In this document: positions 12,090 through 20,220 of the stretch, one piece after another
Layout: each line of letters opens with the position of its first letter
How positions within the stretch are numbered: the first letter of the stretch is position 1
Virus record (IMG/VR): IMGVR_UViG_3300025914_000026
Coordinates: 1 to 38,266 of that record
Length of the DNA: 38,266 nt
Reading direction: 5' to 3' (one strand)
Source of the DNA: a virus
Translations under genes and position numbers: made by a program
Notes under the pieces: model-generated
The model's input: only the letters and a program-made list of their open reading frames with translations
Databases searched by the model: none
What the model was told of the DNA's origin: nothing

Positions 12090-13471
12090 ATGCATACAGC
12101 GTCACCCCAAGGCCAGTGGCCAACGTCGATGGCGAACACGCTTTAGTCGCCGCGCTGCTGTTCGATGGCAGCCGGACGGATATTGCTGCTGATCGCGTAT
12201 CGCCCGCCGACTTCACCGACCCGCTCTACTCTGCCATGTACGGTTTGATCGTTCGTGAAGCAGCGCGCGGCGCACCGTTAAACGCGCTCACCATTAAGCC
12301 GTATCTGGACGACTTGCCCGACTTCAAAGAGGCTGGCGGCATGTCGTTCTTGGCTCGTATGAACCAGGGTGCGGCTGGCCTTATCGATCTGGCTGCGACC
12401 GCCAAGCAAATCCACCAACTTTCCCAACGGCGCATGCTCATCGAGAACATGCGCGCCGTGATCAACGATGCTGCCGATAGCGAGATCCAATTGGCTACGG
12501 TCGTGGAGTCCGCTGAAGCCGGCATATTCAACGCCACCGTTACCGATGAGGGTTTGCATCAACCTACAGCGGCCGAGTGTCTGGATGAATTGCTCGCGTC
12601 GTTTGATGAGCCGATTGGCGGCGTCAAGTGCCATGCCATCCCTTCCATTGATCGGCTGATCGGTCCGCTCAAGCCCAAGCAGCTCATCATTGGCGCCGGC
12701 CGCCCCGGAATGGGAAAGACGGCTACAGCGCTCAGCTATGCGATCGGCGCGGCAAAGGCTGGGCATGGCGTCCTGTTTGTCAGCCTGGAGATGGGCAGCA
12801 CGGAATTAGCAGCCCGCATGGCTGCTGATCTATGCTTTGACGGTCACCGTGGCATTCCGTTCGAGAGCATCCGCGACAACACGCTGACTGCGGCTCAGCG
12901 CGAGCAGATCGCCAGCATCCGCTCCGACATACACCATCTCCCCCTTCAGATCATCGACACTGGCAAGCTATCGATCGGCCGGCTGTCGATGATCATCCGC
13001 CGGTACAAGCGCCGCTTTGAGGCGCGTGGCTTGAAGCTGGAAATGGTGATCATCGATTATCTCCAGTTGCTCCAGACGGACAACCCCAAGCGATCGAATT
13101 ATGAAGCGATCAGCGAAATCAGCATGGCGCTAAAGGCCATCGCGAAAGAGCAGGGGCTCACCGTTTTCGCGCTGGCCCAATTGAGCCGAGAGGCTGAAAA
13201 ACGACCCGACAAGCGGCCTCAGCTTTCCGACCTCAGAGACAGCGGCCAGATCGAACAGGACGCAGATGCCGTGCTGTTCCTCTATCGCCACGAATATTAT
13301 CTGAAGCAGGCTCCTGAGGCTGATCCCGCGCACGAGAAACACGACGTTTGGCAGGTCGCCATGCGCAAGTGCGAGGGCATGATTGACTTCATCTGCGCCA
13401 AGCGTCGCAATGGCCGCACGGGCAGCGCGACGGGCGTGTTCTGGGCCGGTAATCAGGCTGTCCGAGGATGA
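12086..13471 (+). CDS. dnaB: DnaB-type replicative helicase
   Basis: A 461-residue hexameric replicative helicase. The N-terminal DnaB domain (about 10-150) begins EHALVAALLFDGS. The RecA-like motor carries Walker A GRPGMGKT (205-212), the SLEM motif (FVSLEMGSTELAARM), Walker B VIIDYLQLL (321-329) and the late motif SDLRDSGQIEQDADAVLFLY. It unwinds phage DNA at the fork. The upstream DnaA boxes and downstream DUF1376 protein form a replication module. GTG start at 12086. Confidence 0.96.
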   Translation: MNAYSVTPRPVANVDGEHALVAALLFDGSRTDIAADRVSPADFTDPLYSAMYGLIVREAARGAPLNALTIKPYLDDLPDFKEAGGMSFLARMNQGAAGLIDLAATAKQIHQLSQRRMLIENMRAVINDAADSEIQLATVVESAEAGIFNATVTDEGLHQPTAAECLDELLASFDEPIGGVKCHAIPSIDRLIGPLKPKQLIIGAGRPGMGKTATALSYAIGAAKAGHGVLFVSLEMGSTELAARMAADLCFDGHRGIPFESIRDNTLTAAQREQIASIRSDIHHLPLQIIDTGKLSIGRLSMIIRRYKRRFEARGLKLEMVIIDYLQLLQTDNPKRSNYEAISEISMALKAIAKEQGLTVFALAQLSREAEKRPDKRPQLSDLRDSGQIEQDADAVLFLYRHEYYLKQAPEADPAHEKHDVWQVAMRKCEGMIDFICAKRRNGRTGSATGVFWAGNQAVRG

Positions 13472-14148
13472 AGGGGGCGGCACTCCCTATATTCGGCGAC
13501 GCCTATCTGGCGGACACGCATCACCTCACGCTTGAGGAACACGGGGCATATTTCAAGCTGCTCTTGCTCGCGTGGCGTTCGCCGGGGTGCTCGCTGCCCG
13601 ACGACGATCAGCGGCTTGCCCGCATGTTGGCGATCGGGCCGGCCAAATGGGCGAAACTGAAGCCCTGCGTGATGGCGTTCTGGACCTTGGCTGATGGAGC
13701 ATGGACGCAGAAGCGCTTGAGCAAGGAAAGGGCTTGGACCGATAAAAAGGCTGCCAGTAATTCTTCGTCGGCCAAGAAGCGTTGGGGAAAGCAAGATATT
13801 GAAAAACCACGAAACGAGGAATGCGAACGCATAAGCGAACGCAATGCCCCTCCACCTCCATTATCCATACCTAACGGTATGGGCGTCCCGCCCGTCGACA
13901 CTGTGAAAGCCATTTGGGATATTGGCATCACGCTCTTGACCGCTTCGGGACACGAAGAACGCGCCGCCCGCTCCATCGTGGGCCGCTGGCGTAAAGAGCA
14001 TGGGGATGGGAAAACGCTCGCAGCCCTCATCGACTGCCAAGCAAAATCCATCACTAGCCCAGTCGAGTGGATGGCGAAGGTTCTCAGCGCCTCGTCATCG
14101 GCTCCCAGCCTGCTTGAACAGGCTCATCGCTACGAGAGGGCCGCATGA
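13468..14148 (+). CDS. DUF1376 replication protein
   Basis: A 226-residue protein with the DUF1376 (YdaU-like) N-terminus: LPIFGDAYLADTHHLTLEEH, GAYFKLLLLAWRSPGCSLPD and then VMAFWTLADGAWTQKRLSKE. A Lys/Arg/Pro-rich linker leads to a C-terminal helical domain (KAIWDIGITLLTASGHEERA). Members lie beside phage helicase genes and are thought to act as initiator or helicase-loader proteins. ATGA overlap with the helicase gene. Confidence 0.85.
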   Translation: MKGAALPIFGDAYLADTHHLTLEEHGAYFKLLLLAWRSPGCSLPDDDQRLARMLAIGPAKWAKLKPCVMAFWTLADGAWTQKRLSKERAWTDKKAASNSSSAKKRWGKQDIEKPRNEECERISERNAPPPPLSIPNGMGVPPVDTVKAIWDIGITLLTASGHEERAARSIVGRWRKEHGDGKTLAALIDCQAKSITSPVEWMAKVLSASSSAPSLLEQAHRYERAA

Positions 14149-14185
14149 CCCATCCCTACACCCTGGCATATCGAGAGGAAGAACG

Positions 14186-14365
14186 GTGAGCGAGTTTCGC
14201 ATTTTCTCCATTTGGTTCGCGATCGGCGCGTCTGCCTTCACGATTATCATTTGGATCGCCACGCCCAACTCGCCGTTGTCGTTTGATGGATTGATGCGGG
14301 CTTATGCCTACGCCGCGAATATTGGGTTTCTCGCGGTCGCTGTGCTCGGACGGAAGCCGTCATGA
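14186..14365 (+). CDS. small membrane protein, two helices (59 aa)
   Basis: The GTG at 14186 follows GAGAGGAAG and overlaps the stop of a 14-codon frame (14145-14189). Two hydrophobic helices: FSIWFAIGASAFTIIIWIA and AYAANIGFLAVAVLG. Function unknown; early-region membrane proteins of this size may act in exclusion or as regulators of host membrane state. Confidence 0.7.
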   Translation: MSEFRIFSIWFAIGASAFTIIIWIATPNSPLSFDGLMRAYAYAANIGFLAVAVLGRKPS

Positions 14366-14391
14366 CCCAAACGGACAAGAGGATCTAAACG

Positions 14392-14484
14392 ATGGGCTGG
14401 ATTCTCATTGGCGTGATTGCGTTGCTGGCGATCACTGGCACCCGCGTGATCGCGGACAAATTCAATTCTGGCGGAAGGTATTAG
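14392..14484 (+). CDS. tiny membrane peptide (30 aa)
   Basis: ATG 14392 has AGAGGA 8 bases upstream. The product starts MGWILIGVIALLAITGTRVI and ends DKFNSGGRY: one transmembrane helix and a short polar tail. The stop lies 5 bases before the NusG-like gene. Function unknown. Confidence 0.6.
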   Translation: MGWILIGVIALLAITGTRVIADKFNSGGRY

Positions 14485-14489
14485 GGCAC

Positions 14490-15065
14490 ATGGCTAAGGG
14501 GCGGGGAGCGACGGACGGTTGGTGTATCCTTCGCACGCGGGGAGGAAGTACACTCAAGCTGGCATCATCACTTGCTGACAGTGGCGTGGAAGCCTGGACC
14601 CCGACAGCGACGATCACGAAGCGCAAGGGAAGGGCGCGAGATCGTGTTGACGCACCCATGCCGATCCTGCCAACGTTCGTGTTCGTCAAGTCGGTCTATG
14701 TTTCCGAGCTACAGCGCATCTGCGCGCTAGTCATGAGCCCGCATCCGGCCTTTTCGATATTCCGTTACCTGAACCGTATTCCCGTGCTGTCTGATCGCGA
14801 TATCTCCAGTCTGAAGGACGCGGAGGATAGAGCGACCATGGATCACCGAAAGCAACAGCGGAAGGTCGTCCCGATCGGCACGCATGTTCGTCTAGACGAT
14901 GGCGCATTCGCCGGACTTCCTGGAGTTGTCGAGCAAAGCGACGGAAAATCCGCGATCGTCGCATTCGGCAGCAACTTCAGGGTTGAAATTGCCACTTGGC
15001 TTTTGCCACAAGATTTGCTAGAGGCGAGCGTGTCTAATTCGGACACTGCCGCTCAAGCGGCTTAG
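14490..15065 (+). CDS. NusG/RfaH-like transcription factor
   Basis: A 191-residue protein with the two NusG domains. The NGN part (about 10-100) runs GWCILRTRGGSTLKLASSLA, DSGVEAWTPTATITKRKG and PMPILPTFVFVKSVY; the C-terminal KOW part (127-172) runs VPIGTHVRLDDGAFAGLPGV, VEQSDGKSAIVAFG and VEIATWLLPQ. NusG-like factors bind RNA polymerase and suppress pausing and termination. As the last early gene before a hairpin-rich gap and the late operon, it is placed like lambda Q, so it is probably the late-gene antiterminator. The long open frame upstream of 14490 is a shadow. Confidence 0.85.
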   Translation: MAKGRGATDGWCILRTRGGSTLKLASSLADSGVEAWTPTATITKRKGRARDRVDAPMPILPTFVFVKSVYVSELQRICALVMSPHPAFSIFRYLNRIPVLSDRDISSLKDAEDRATMDHRKQQRKVVPIGTHVRLDDGAFAGLPGVVEQSDGKSAIVAFGSNFRVEIATWLLPQDLLEASVSNSDTAAQAA

Positions 15066-15118
15066 ACTGCGCGATGGCTTAGCCACCCTGTCGCACCCGC
15101 TAATAGCGGGGAAGCGAC
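15048..15118 (+). promoter_or_regulatory. cluster of three hairpins before the late operon
   Basis: GCCGC-TCAA-GCGGC (15048-15061) covers the end of the NusG-like gene. TGGCT-T-AGCCA is at 15075-15085. A long stem (15090-15118) has CCCGCT-AAT-AGCGGG inside GTCGC/GCGAC. None is followed by a T run, so they are not standard terminators. Position suggests a pause or leader structure for late-gene antitermination. The rest of the gap to 15307 shows no clear gene or promoter to me; a cos or pac site could also lie here. Confidence 0.5.
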
Positions 15119-15267
15119 GCAATTCTTTCAACACATTCGGCGTAGGTCGCCCCCTTTCGACTGATCGCCGATCCCGCCGCCAATCATTCCGACGCAAGCA
15201 TTAGAACCATCGTGGTCAATCGCGGTCGGCACTGTTTGAGCGGCGGGTAACATTCACGGCTGTTGGG

Positions 15268-15303
15268 AGGAGGTGATCCTTTCCTCGCGCGCCGGAAGCG
15301 AGG
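15268..15303 (+). promoter_or_regulatory. 12-base anti-16S match plus hairpin before terminase gene
   Basis: AGGAGGTGATCC (15268-15279) is fully complementary to the usual 16S rRNA 3' end, much longer than a normal ribosome site, yet no start codon lies at normal spacing. A hairpin, CCTCGC/GCGAGG (15283-15303), lies between it and ATG 15308. Folding would shorten the distance and hide part of the local GAGGG site. It may control translation of the late operon. Confidence 0.5.
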
Positions 15304-15307
15304 GCTT

Positions 15308-15637
15308 ATGGCCGATACGGCTCTAGTAGCAAAACGTAGCAATCGCGGAAGCAAGCCAGGCGAGCGGCGCGGAGGCCGACAGAAGGGCGTACCGAACAAG
15401 GCCACAGCGTCGATCAAGGAAGCGGCAAGAGAGTACACAGAGAAGGCGCTAGGAACCTTTGTCGCGTGTATTGACGACGCTCAATCGCCTTGGGCCGCAA
15501 AGGTCGCCGCAGCATCAGCCATTCTCGACAGAGGTTATGGCAAGCCAAGCACGGTCATAAGCGGCGATGAGGATGGCGGCCCGGTCGCGCTCGTCTCCAC
15601 TATCGAGTTGATCGGCGTTCGCCCCGGTGAAGGTTAA
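15308..15637 (+). CDS. terminase small subunit-like protein
   Basis: A 109-residue basic protein: GSKPGERRGGRQKGVPNKAT, then IKEAAREYTEKALGTFVACI, AAKVAAASAILDRGYGKPST and a short tail. The GGRQKGVPNK.T start and ILDRGYGKP motif are common in short phage packaging proteins next to large terminases. It should recognise phage DNA for packaging. ATG 15308 chosen (GAGGG upstream); the frame also opens at a TTG at 15263. Confidence 0.75.
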   Translation: MADTALVAKRSNRGSKPGERRGGRQKGVPNKATASIKEAAREYTEKALGTFVACIDDAQSPWAAKVAAASAILDRGYGKPSTVISGDEDGGPVALVSTIELIGVRPGEG

Positions 15638-16943
15638 GATAAAGATACCGGACAAGCTGGTTCCGGTTTTCGAGGGAAAAGCTGATACGCGCGGGGCGTT
15701 TGGCGGCAGAGGTTCGGCAAAGACCCGCACGTTCGCGAAGATGACTGCGGTTCGGGCCCATATGTGGGATCGCATGGGCCGAACCGGGATAATCCTGTGC
15801 GGTCGCCAGTTCATGAATAGCCTAGAGGATAGCTCGCTTGAGGAAATCAAGGAGGCGATCCGAGAAGAGCCTTGGCTGTCTAGCCATTTCGATATTGGCG
15901 AAAAGTACATCCGGACTAAATCAGGCAGGATTCATTATTCGTTCGTCGGGCTTGAGCGCAACATCAACAGCCTGAAGTCCAAGGCGAGAATTTTGCTTGG
16001 ATGGATCGATGAGGCCGAACCCGTCCCCGAGGATTCATGGATCAAACTGATTCCGACGCTTCGAGAAGAAGACAGCGAGCTTTGGATCACGTGGAACCCC
16101 GAGCGAGAGAAGTCAGCGACAAATAAGCGGTTCCGCAATAGCGACGATCCGCTGACAAAAATCGTGGAGATGAATTACCGCGATAACCCGTGGTTTCCCG
16201 CCATTCTTGAGCGCAAACGCCAGAAGGACAAGAGCGAGCGTCCGCACCTCTACGGTCATATCTGGGAGGGCGAATACATGACCCTCATGGAAGGTGCGTA
16301 TTTCGCCGAGCATCTGATCGATGCGCAGGACAGCGGACGCATCGGGTTCGTTCCAGAAGATCCGCATCTGGTCATCAGGCTGTTCGCGGACATCGGCGGA
16401 ACGGGAGCTAAGGCCGACAATTTCGTGTTCTGGGCGGCGCAGTGGGTCGGGCTCGAAATACGCTGGGTCAATCATTACGAGCAGCAGGGCCAGCCGATCG
16501 CAACGCATCTCAACTGGCTGCGCACTCAAGGTTACACGCCCGACAAGACAGTGATCTACCTGCCGCATGACGGCGACACGAACGACCGTGTGTTCGACGT
16601 CAGCTATCGGACGGCATTCGAAGGCGCGGGCTATACCGTTCACGTTATCCCCAATCAGGGGAAGGGTGCGGCAATGAACCGTGTCGAGCGAGCCCGAGAG
16701 CTGTTCCCGCGTATGCGGTTCGACGAGACGAAGTGCGATCCGGGCCTCAAGGCGCTCGGTTGGTATCACGAAAAGAAGGACGAGAAGCGGGACATCGGGC
16801 TCGGCCCTGAGCACGATTGGGCAAGTCATAGCGCGGATGCATTTGGCGCGGGCTGTGTTGCCTATGAGGAACCCCGTCCCGTCATCGCGTCTCCAACGCC
16901 CCCGCAGATAAACGCAGGATCACAGGGATGGATGGCCGCATGA
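15627..16943 (+). CDS. terminase large subunit
   Basis: A 438-residue packaging motor. The ATPase has Walker A GGRGSAKT (26-33) and Walker B ILLGWIDEAE (Asp127-Glu128), followed by the coupling-type segment ELWITWNPE. The C-terminal nuclease domain includes LFADIGGTGAKADNFVFW with its metal-binding Asp. It resembles PBSX/Terminase_3-type enzymes. It cuts phage concatemers and drives DNA into the prohead through the portal. GTG 15627 overlaps the end of the small-subunit gene by 11 bases. Confidence 0.95.
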   Translation: MKVKIKIPDKLVPVFEGKADTRGAFGGRGSAKTRTFAKMTAVRAHMWDRMGRTGIILCGRQFMNSLEDSSLEEIKEAIREEPWLSSHFDIGEKYIRTKSGRIHYSFVGLERNINSLKSKARILLGWIDEAEPVPEDSWIKLIPTLREEDSELWITWNPEREKSATNKRFRNSDDPLTKIVEMNYRDNPWFPAILERKRQKDKSERPHLYGHIWEGEYMTLMEGAYFAEHLIDAQDSGRIGFVPEDPHLVIRLFADIGGTGAKADNFVFWAAQWVGLEIRWVNHYEQQGQPIATHLNWLRTQGYTPDKTVIYLPHDGDTNDRVFDVSYRTAFEGAGYTVHVIPNQGKGAAMNRVERARELFPRMRFDETKCDPGLKALGWYHEKKDEKRDIGLGPEHDWASHSADAFGAGCVAYEEPRPVIASPTPPQINAGSQGWMAA

Positions 16944-17086
16944 CCGATACCCGTCTCGACGTCCTGCGTCGCAAGCTCGACGCCCGCACCGATCACGAAG
17001 GCAAGGCAAAGCCGGGGTTCGGTGAGAATGTCGAGGCCATCAAGGCTGAGATCGCACGCTTAGAGGGGGTGCCCAAGAATGGCTAG
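16940..17086 (+). CDS. small helical protein before portal (48 aa)
   Basis: ATGA-coupled to the terminase gene and overlapping the portal start by 8 bases. The product is charged and helical: MTDTRLDVLRRKLDARTDHE, then GKAKPGFGENVEAIKAEIAR. Small genes of this kind often sit between terminase and portal in podophages; function unknown. Confidence 0.75.
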   Translation: MTDTRLDVLRRKLDARTDHEGKAKPGFGENVEAIKAEIARLEGVPKNG

Positions 17087-19259
17087 CGCGCCCCTGATGT
17101 CCAACGATCCAGGCGCTCCACGCGACTGGTCGTTGCAGGAAAAGGAAAAGAGCCCGACGTCTCCCGCTGATTCCGGCGGAAAGATGACGGATGAGGAAAC
17201 GCAAGAGTTCCTCGATCATGCAAGGACAGAGTTCCAGGCGGATACTGATTACGATCGCCCGAACCGTGAAGCGGCGCTGGACGATCTGGTATTCGTGTTC
17301 AAGGACCCGTGGGACCCCGTAGTTCGTCGCTCGCGTGAAGCGCAAGGGCGTCCATGCATTTCGATCAACACGCTGCCTCAGACGATTGGCCAGGTGATAG
17401 GCGATCGTCGTCTGAACGAAACATCCATCCGGGTTCTGCCGAAGGAGGATGGCGATAAGGATGTTGCGGAGGTCCGTGCCGATCTGATCCGCAATATCGA
17501 GGCGCAATCGAAGGCCAAGCGCGTTTACGATCGCGCACTGGAAAATCAGGTTGCTTGCGGGATCGGCAACTTCAAGGTCGTGCTGGATTACGCCGACGAT
17601 GACGTGTTCACTCAGGACATTTTCATCAGGACGATCGCTAATCCGCTGGCAGTGATCTGGGATCGCATGTCGGTCGATCCGACCGGACGCGATGCCCGTC
17701 ATTGCTTTGTTCAGGACACGATGCCTCGCAAGGTGTTCGAGCGCCGTTGGCCCGACCATACGCCAGACGATCTCGGCATGGAGCTGTCCACGCGTTTGCG
17801 TCAGAACGGATGGTTCACGAACGACGTCGTTCGCATCGTTGAATATTGGCGGATGGTCTATCGCGACCGCACCATCGCCCTGATGAAGGATGGATCGGTC
17901 CTTGACGTGACCGATAAGGACGAAGCTGAATACGCCGAAAACCTGTATCTCGATGACCAAGGCAAGCCACGTAAGCGCGTAGCTCCGCGCTGTGTTGCGC
18001 AAATGTACCTGATCACGGGTCATGCCATTCTCGACGGCCCATACGAGCTTCCGATCAACCGCTTGCCCGTGTTCCGCGTCAACGGGCGTGAGGGGATGGT
18101 CGGCGACGATCGTGTCCGGTTCGGCTTGACGCGGTTTGGCAAGGACGCGGCGCGCCTCAAGAACTACTGGCGCTCGACATCGGCTGAATTGCTGGCGATG
18201 GCGCCCAAGGCTCAATGGGCGGGGCCAGCGGATGCCTTTGAGGGCTATGAGGAATCGATTAGAAATTCGCATCGCTCTGGAGATCCGATCATCAAGTGGG
18301 CGAAGAATGCCAGCGCTCAACCAATTCGCATGGACCCCCCGCCGCTTCCGGCCGCCGTACTCAACGAAGCCGCGATGAATGCGCAGGACGTCAAGGACAC
18401 GACAGGCATTCAGGACGCGTCGCTTGGCATCCGGTCGAATGAGACAAGCGGTAAAGCGATCATGGCCCGCCAGCGTGAAGGCGACGTGGCCACGATCATG
18501 TACCACGACGAGCTTAACAGCGCGATTGAGGAATGCGGCGACGTCATCAACCAGTTGATCCCGATCGTCTACGATACGGCCAGAACCATTCGAGTAATCG
18601 GCAAGGACGGTGAGGCTCGACTGGTTCGGATCAATGACCCGATGCATCCGGACTCAATCGATCTGGCAAAGGGCAAGTATGACGTCGCGATCACGACTGG
18701 CCCGTCGTTCACCACGCGCAGGGTAGAGGCGGCTGAAGGCATCATCCAGCTTGCACAGGCCGTTCCGTTGATCGGCCAGGCCGCTCCTGATCTTCTCGTC
18801 GCGACGCAGGACATTCCGAACGGTGACGAGTTCGTTGAACGGCTGAAGAAAGCCCTTCCTCCGCAACTGACGCAAAACGACGATGCCGGTTCGGAAGGAA
18901 CGGAGGGGCATGAAGGCGCGCAGCCGCAAGCCGATCCGATGCAGGCCCAACAGCAGCAAATGGCCGCCATGCAGGCGCAGGCCGCACAGGCAGCACAGCA
19001 ACACGCCATGCAGATGGCACAGATCGAATTGCGCAAGGAGCAGGCGAACGCTGAAAAGGCGGAAGCGGACGCCCGTGCTGCGGTCGCCAATGCGGAACGA
19101 GCAGAGGCGCAGGCCGAAGAGGCGCGCGCGAAGCTTCATGGCACCGTTGCCAGCACGATCAACAGTTTGGCCCCCGAAGAGTCGGTACTTGGGGATGAAG
19201 CCGGAACAGCCGACACGCCCCCCGGCGCGCAGCCGGCCGCTCTGGAAGCGCAATTATGA
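17079..19259 (+). CDS. P22-type portal protein
   Basis: A 726-residue protein, about the length of the P22 portal (725). It forms the dodecameric DNA channel at the capsid vertex. Landmarks are QEFLDHARTEFQADTDYDRP, DLVFVFKDPWDPVVRRSREA, RPCISINTLPQTIGQVIGDR, LAVIWDRMSVDPTGRDARHC and TTGIQDASLGIRSNETSGKA. The last 130 residues hold a Gln/Ala-rich coiled-coil (around QQQQMAAMQAQAAQAAQQHA), like the helical barrel at the C-terminus of the P22 portal. The ribosome site GAGGGGG precedes ATG 17079. Confidence 0.92.
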   Translation: MASAPLMSNDPGAPRDWSLQEKEKSPTSPADSGGKMTDEETQEFLDHARTEFQADTDYDRPNREAALDDLVFVFKDPWDPVVRRSREAQGRPCISINTLPQTIGQVIGDRRLNETSIRVLPKEDGDKDVAEVRADLIRNIEAQSKAKRVYDRALENQVACGIGNFKVVLDYADDDVFTQDIFIRTIANPLAVIWDRMSVDPTGRDARHCFVQDTMPRKVFERRWPDHTPDDLGMELSTRLRQNGWFTNDVVRIVEYWRMVYRDRTIALMKDGSVLDVTDKDEAEYAENLYLDDQGKPRKRVAPRCVAQMYLITGHAILDGPYELPINRLPVFRVNGREGMVGDDRVRFGLTRFGKDAARLKNYWRSTSAELLAMAPKAQWAGPADAFEGYEESIRNSHRSGDPIIKWAKNASAQPIRMDPPPLPAAVLNEAAMNAQDVKDTTGIQDASLGIRSNETSGKAIMARQREGDVATIMYHDELNSAIEECGDVINQLIPIVYDTARTIRVIGKDGEARLVRINDPMHPDSIDLAKGKYDVAITTGPSFTTRRVEAAEGIIQLAQAVPLIGQAAPDLLVATQDIPNGDEFVERLKKALPPQLTQNDDAGSEGTEGHEGAQPQADPMQAQQQQMAAMQAQAAQAAQQHAMQMAQIELRKEQANAEKAEADARAAVANAERAEAQAEEARAKLHGTVASTINSLAPEESVLGDEAGTADTPPGAQPAALEAQL

Positions 19260-20137
19260 CCGATACCACGCTCGCACCTGAAGAGGGTGCGAACACTGAG
19301 CAGGATTTTGCTCAGTTCGAAGCCGAGACGCTCGGCAAAACCGGGGCTCATGCCCCCGCAACTGTGACGAATGAAGACGAAACCGGGGAAAATGGCACCG
19401 GTGCAGTCGAGGGCGAAACCGGCGACGGCAAGCCCAAAGCCAATTCCGTCCAGGAACGCATGAACGAAATGACGGCGGCCCGCCGAGAAGCTGAACGTGT
19501 CGCTGAAGAGCGCGCGCGGGAAGTGGAGTATTGGAAGGGCGTAGCCGAAGGGAAGAAGCCGGAGGCCGAAGTTGGGAAACCAGCCGAAGGCGACGATCCC
19601 GAGCCCAAGCCCGATGATTACGAATACGGTGAGGCGGATGCCCGCTTCATCGCCGACAACGCGCGCTGGAACGCGCGAGACGAGTTCCGCCAACAGCAGC
19701 GGCAGGCCAACGAACAGGCCGAAGCCGCCGCGCTGCGACGCGGCCACGAGGCTCGCGTAGCCGAAGCGGTCGAGAAGTACCCCGATTACGCAGAAAAGGT
19801 CCAGGCGTCCGCAGATCGCGGCGAATGGCCCTGCACTCAGGTAATGGCACTTGGCATCATGGCTTCCGAAGTGGGGCCTGATGTCGCTTATCACCTGGCG
19901 TCCAACCACGCAGAGGCAGAGCGCATTGCGAAGCTGCACCCGCTTGAGCAGGCGCGCGAACTCGGGCGGATTGAAGGAGGCTTCCTGAACAAGCCGAAAG
20001 AGCCGGCCCCCAAGGTCGATGCTCCGAAAGCCCCGCCACCGCCTACGCATCAGGCGCGCGGCGTGGGTGGCAAGTTCGAGGTTGACGACGACACTTCCGA
20101 CTTCGCGGCCTTTGAGGCGAAATACCAGCGCAAGTAA
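19256..20137 (+). CDS. capsid scaffolding protein
   Basis: A 293-residue acidic, highly helical protein between portal and coat genes, as in P22 (gp8, 303 residues). Glu/Ala-rich stretches include EMTAARREAERVAEERAREV and REAE-type coiled coil; the C-terminus has a Pro/Lys-rich linker and a final basic tail ending FEAKYQRK, the kind of segment with which P22 scaffold binds coat. It would guide prohead assembly and leave before DNA packaging. ATGA overlap with portal. Confidence 0.87.
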   Translation: MTDTTLAPEEGANTEQDFAQFEAETLGKTGAHAPATVTNEDETGENGTGAVEGETGDGKPKANSVQERMNEMTAARREAERVAEERAREVEYWKGVAEGKKPEAEVGKPAEGDDPEPKPDDYEYGEADARFIADNARWNARDEFRQQQRQANEQAEAAALRRGHEARVAEAVEKYPDYAEKVQASADRGEWPCTQVMALGIMASEVGPDVAYHLASNHAEAERIAKLHPLEQARELGRIEGGFLNKPKEPAPKVDAPKAPPPPTHQARGVGGKFEVDDDTSDFAAFEAKYQRK

Positions 20138-20150
20138 CAACCCGAATGCC

Positions 20151-20201
20151 ACGTCGTGAGACGTCGCTTTCCCTGCGCCCCACGGCTTCGGCCGTGCGGG
20201 C
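20151..20201 (+). promoter_or_regulatory. two hairpins before the coat gene
   Basis: ACGTC-GTGA-GACGT (20151-20164), then CACGGC-TTCG-GCCGTG extended by GCCC/GGGC with one bulged base (20177-20201). The second has a UUCG tetraloop, among the most stable known. No T run follows. Likely an mRNA-stabilising or processing structure that favours coat expression. The coat ribosome site GGAG follows at about 20207. Confidence 0.6.
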
Positions 20202-20220
20202 CTGATGGAGCACTACGGAA

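Noticed and set aside
14145-14189. 14-codon frame between the DUF1376 gene and the membrane protein gene
   Set aside because: Coupled at both ends but too short to support as a gene; it may only carry ribosomes to GTG 14186.
17040-18647. Long minus-strand frame opposite the portal gene (535 codons)
   Set aside because: It is the antisense shadow of a GC-rich gene; the portal frame has clear family motifs and the antisense frame has none.
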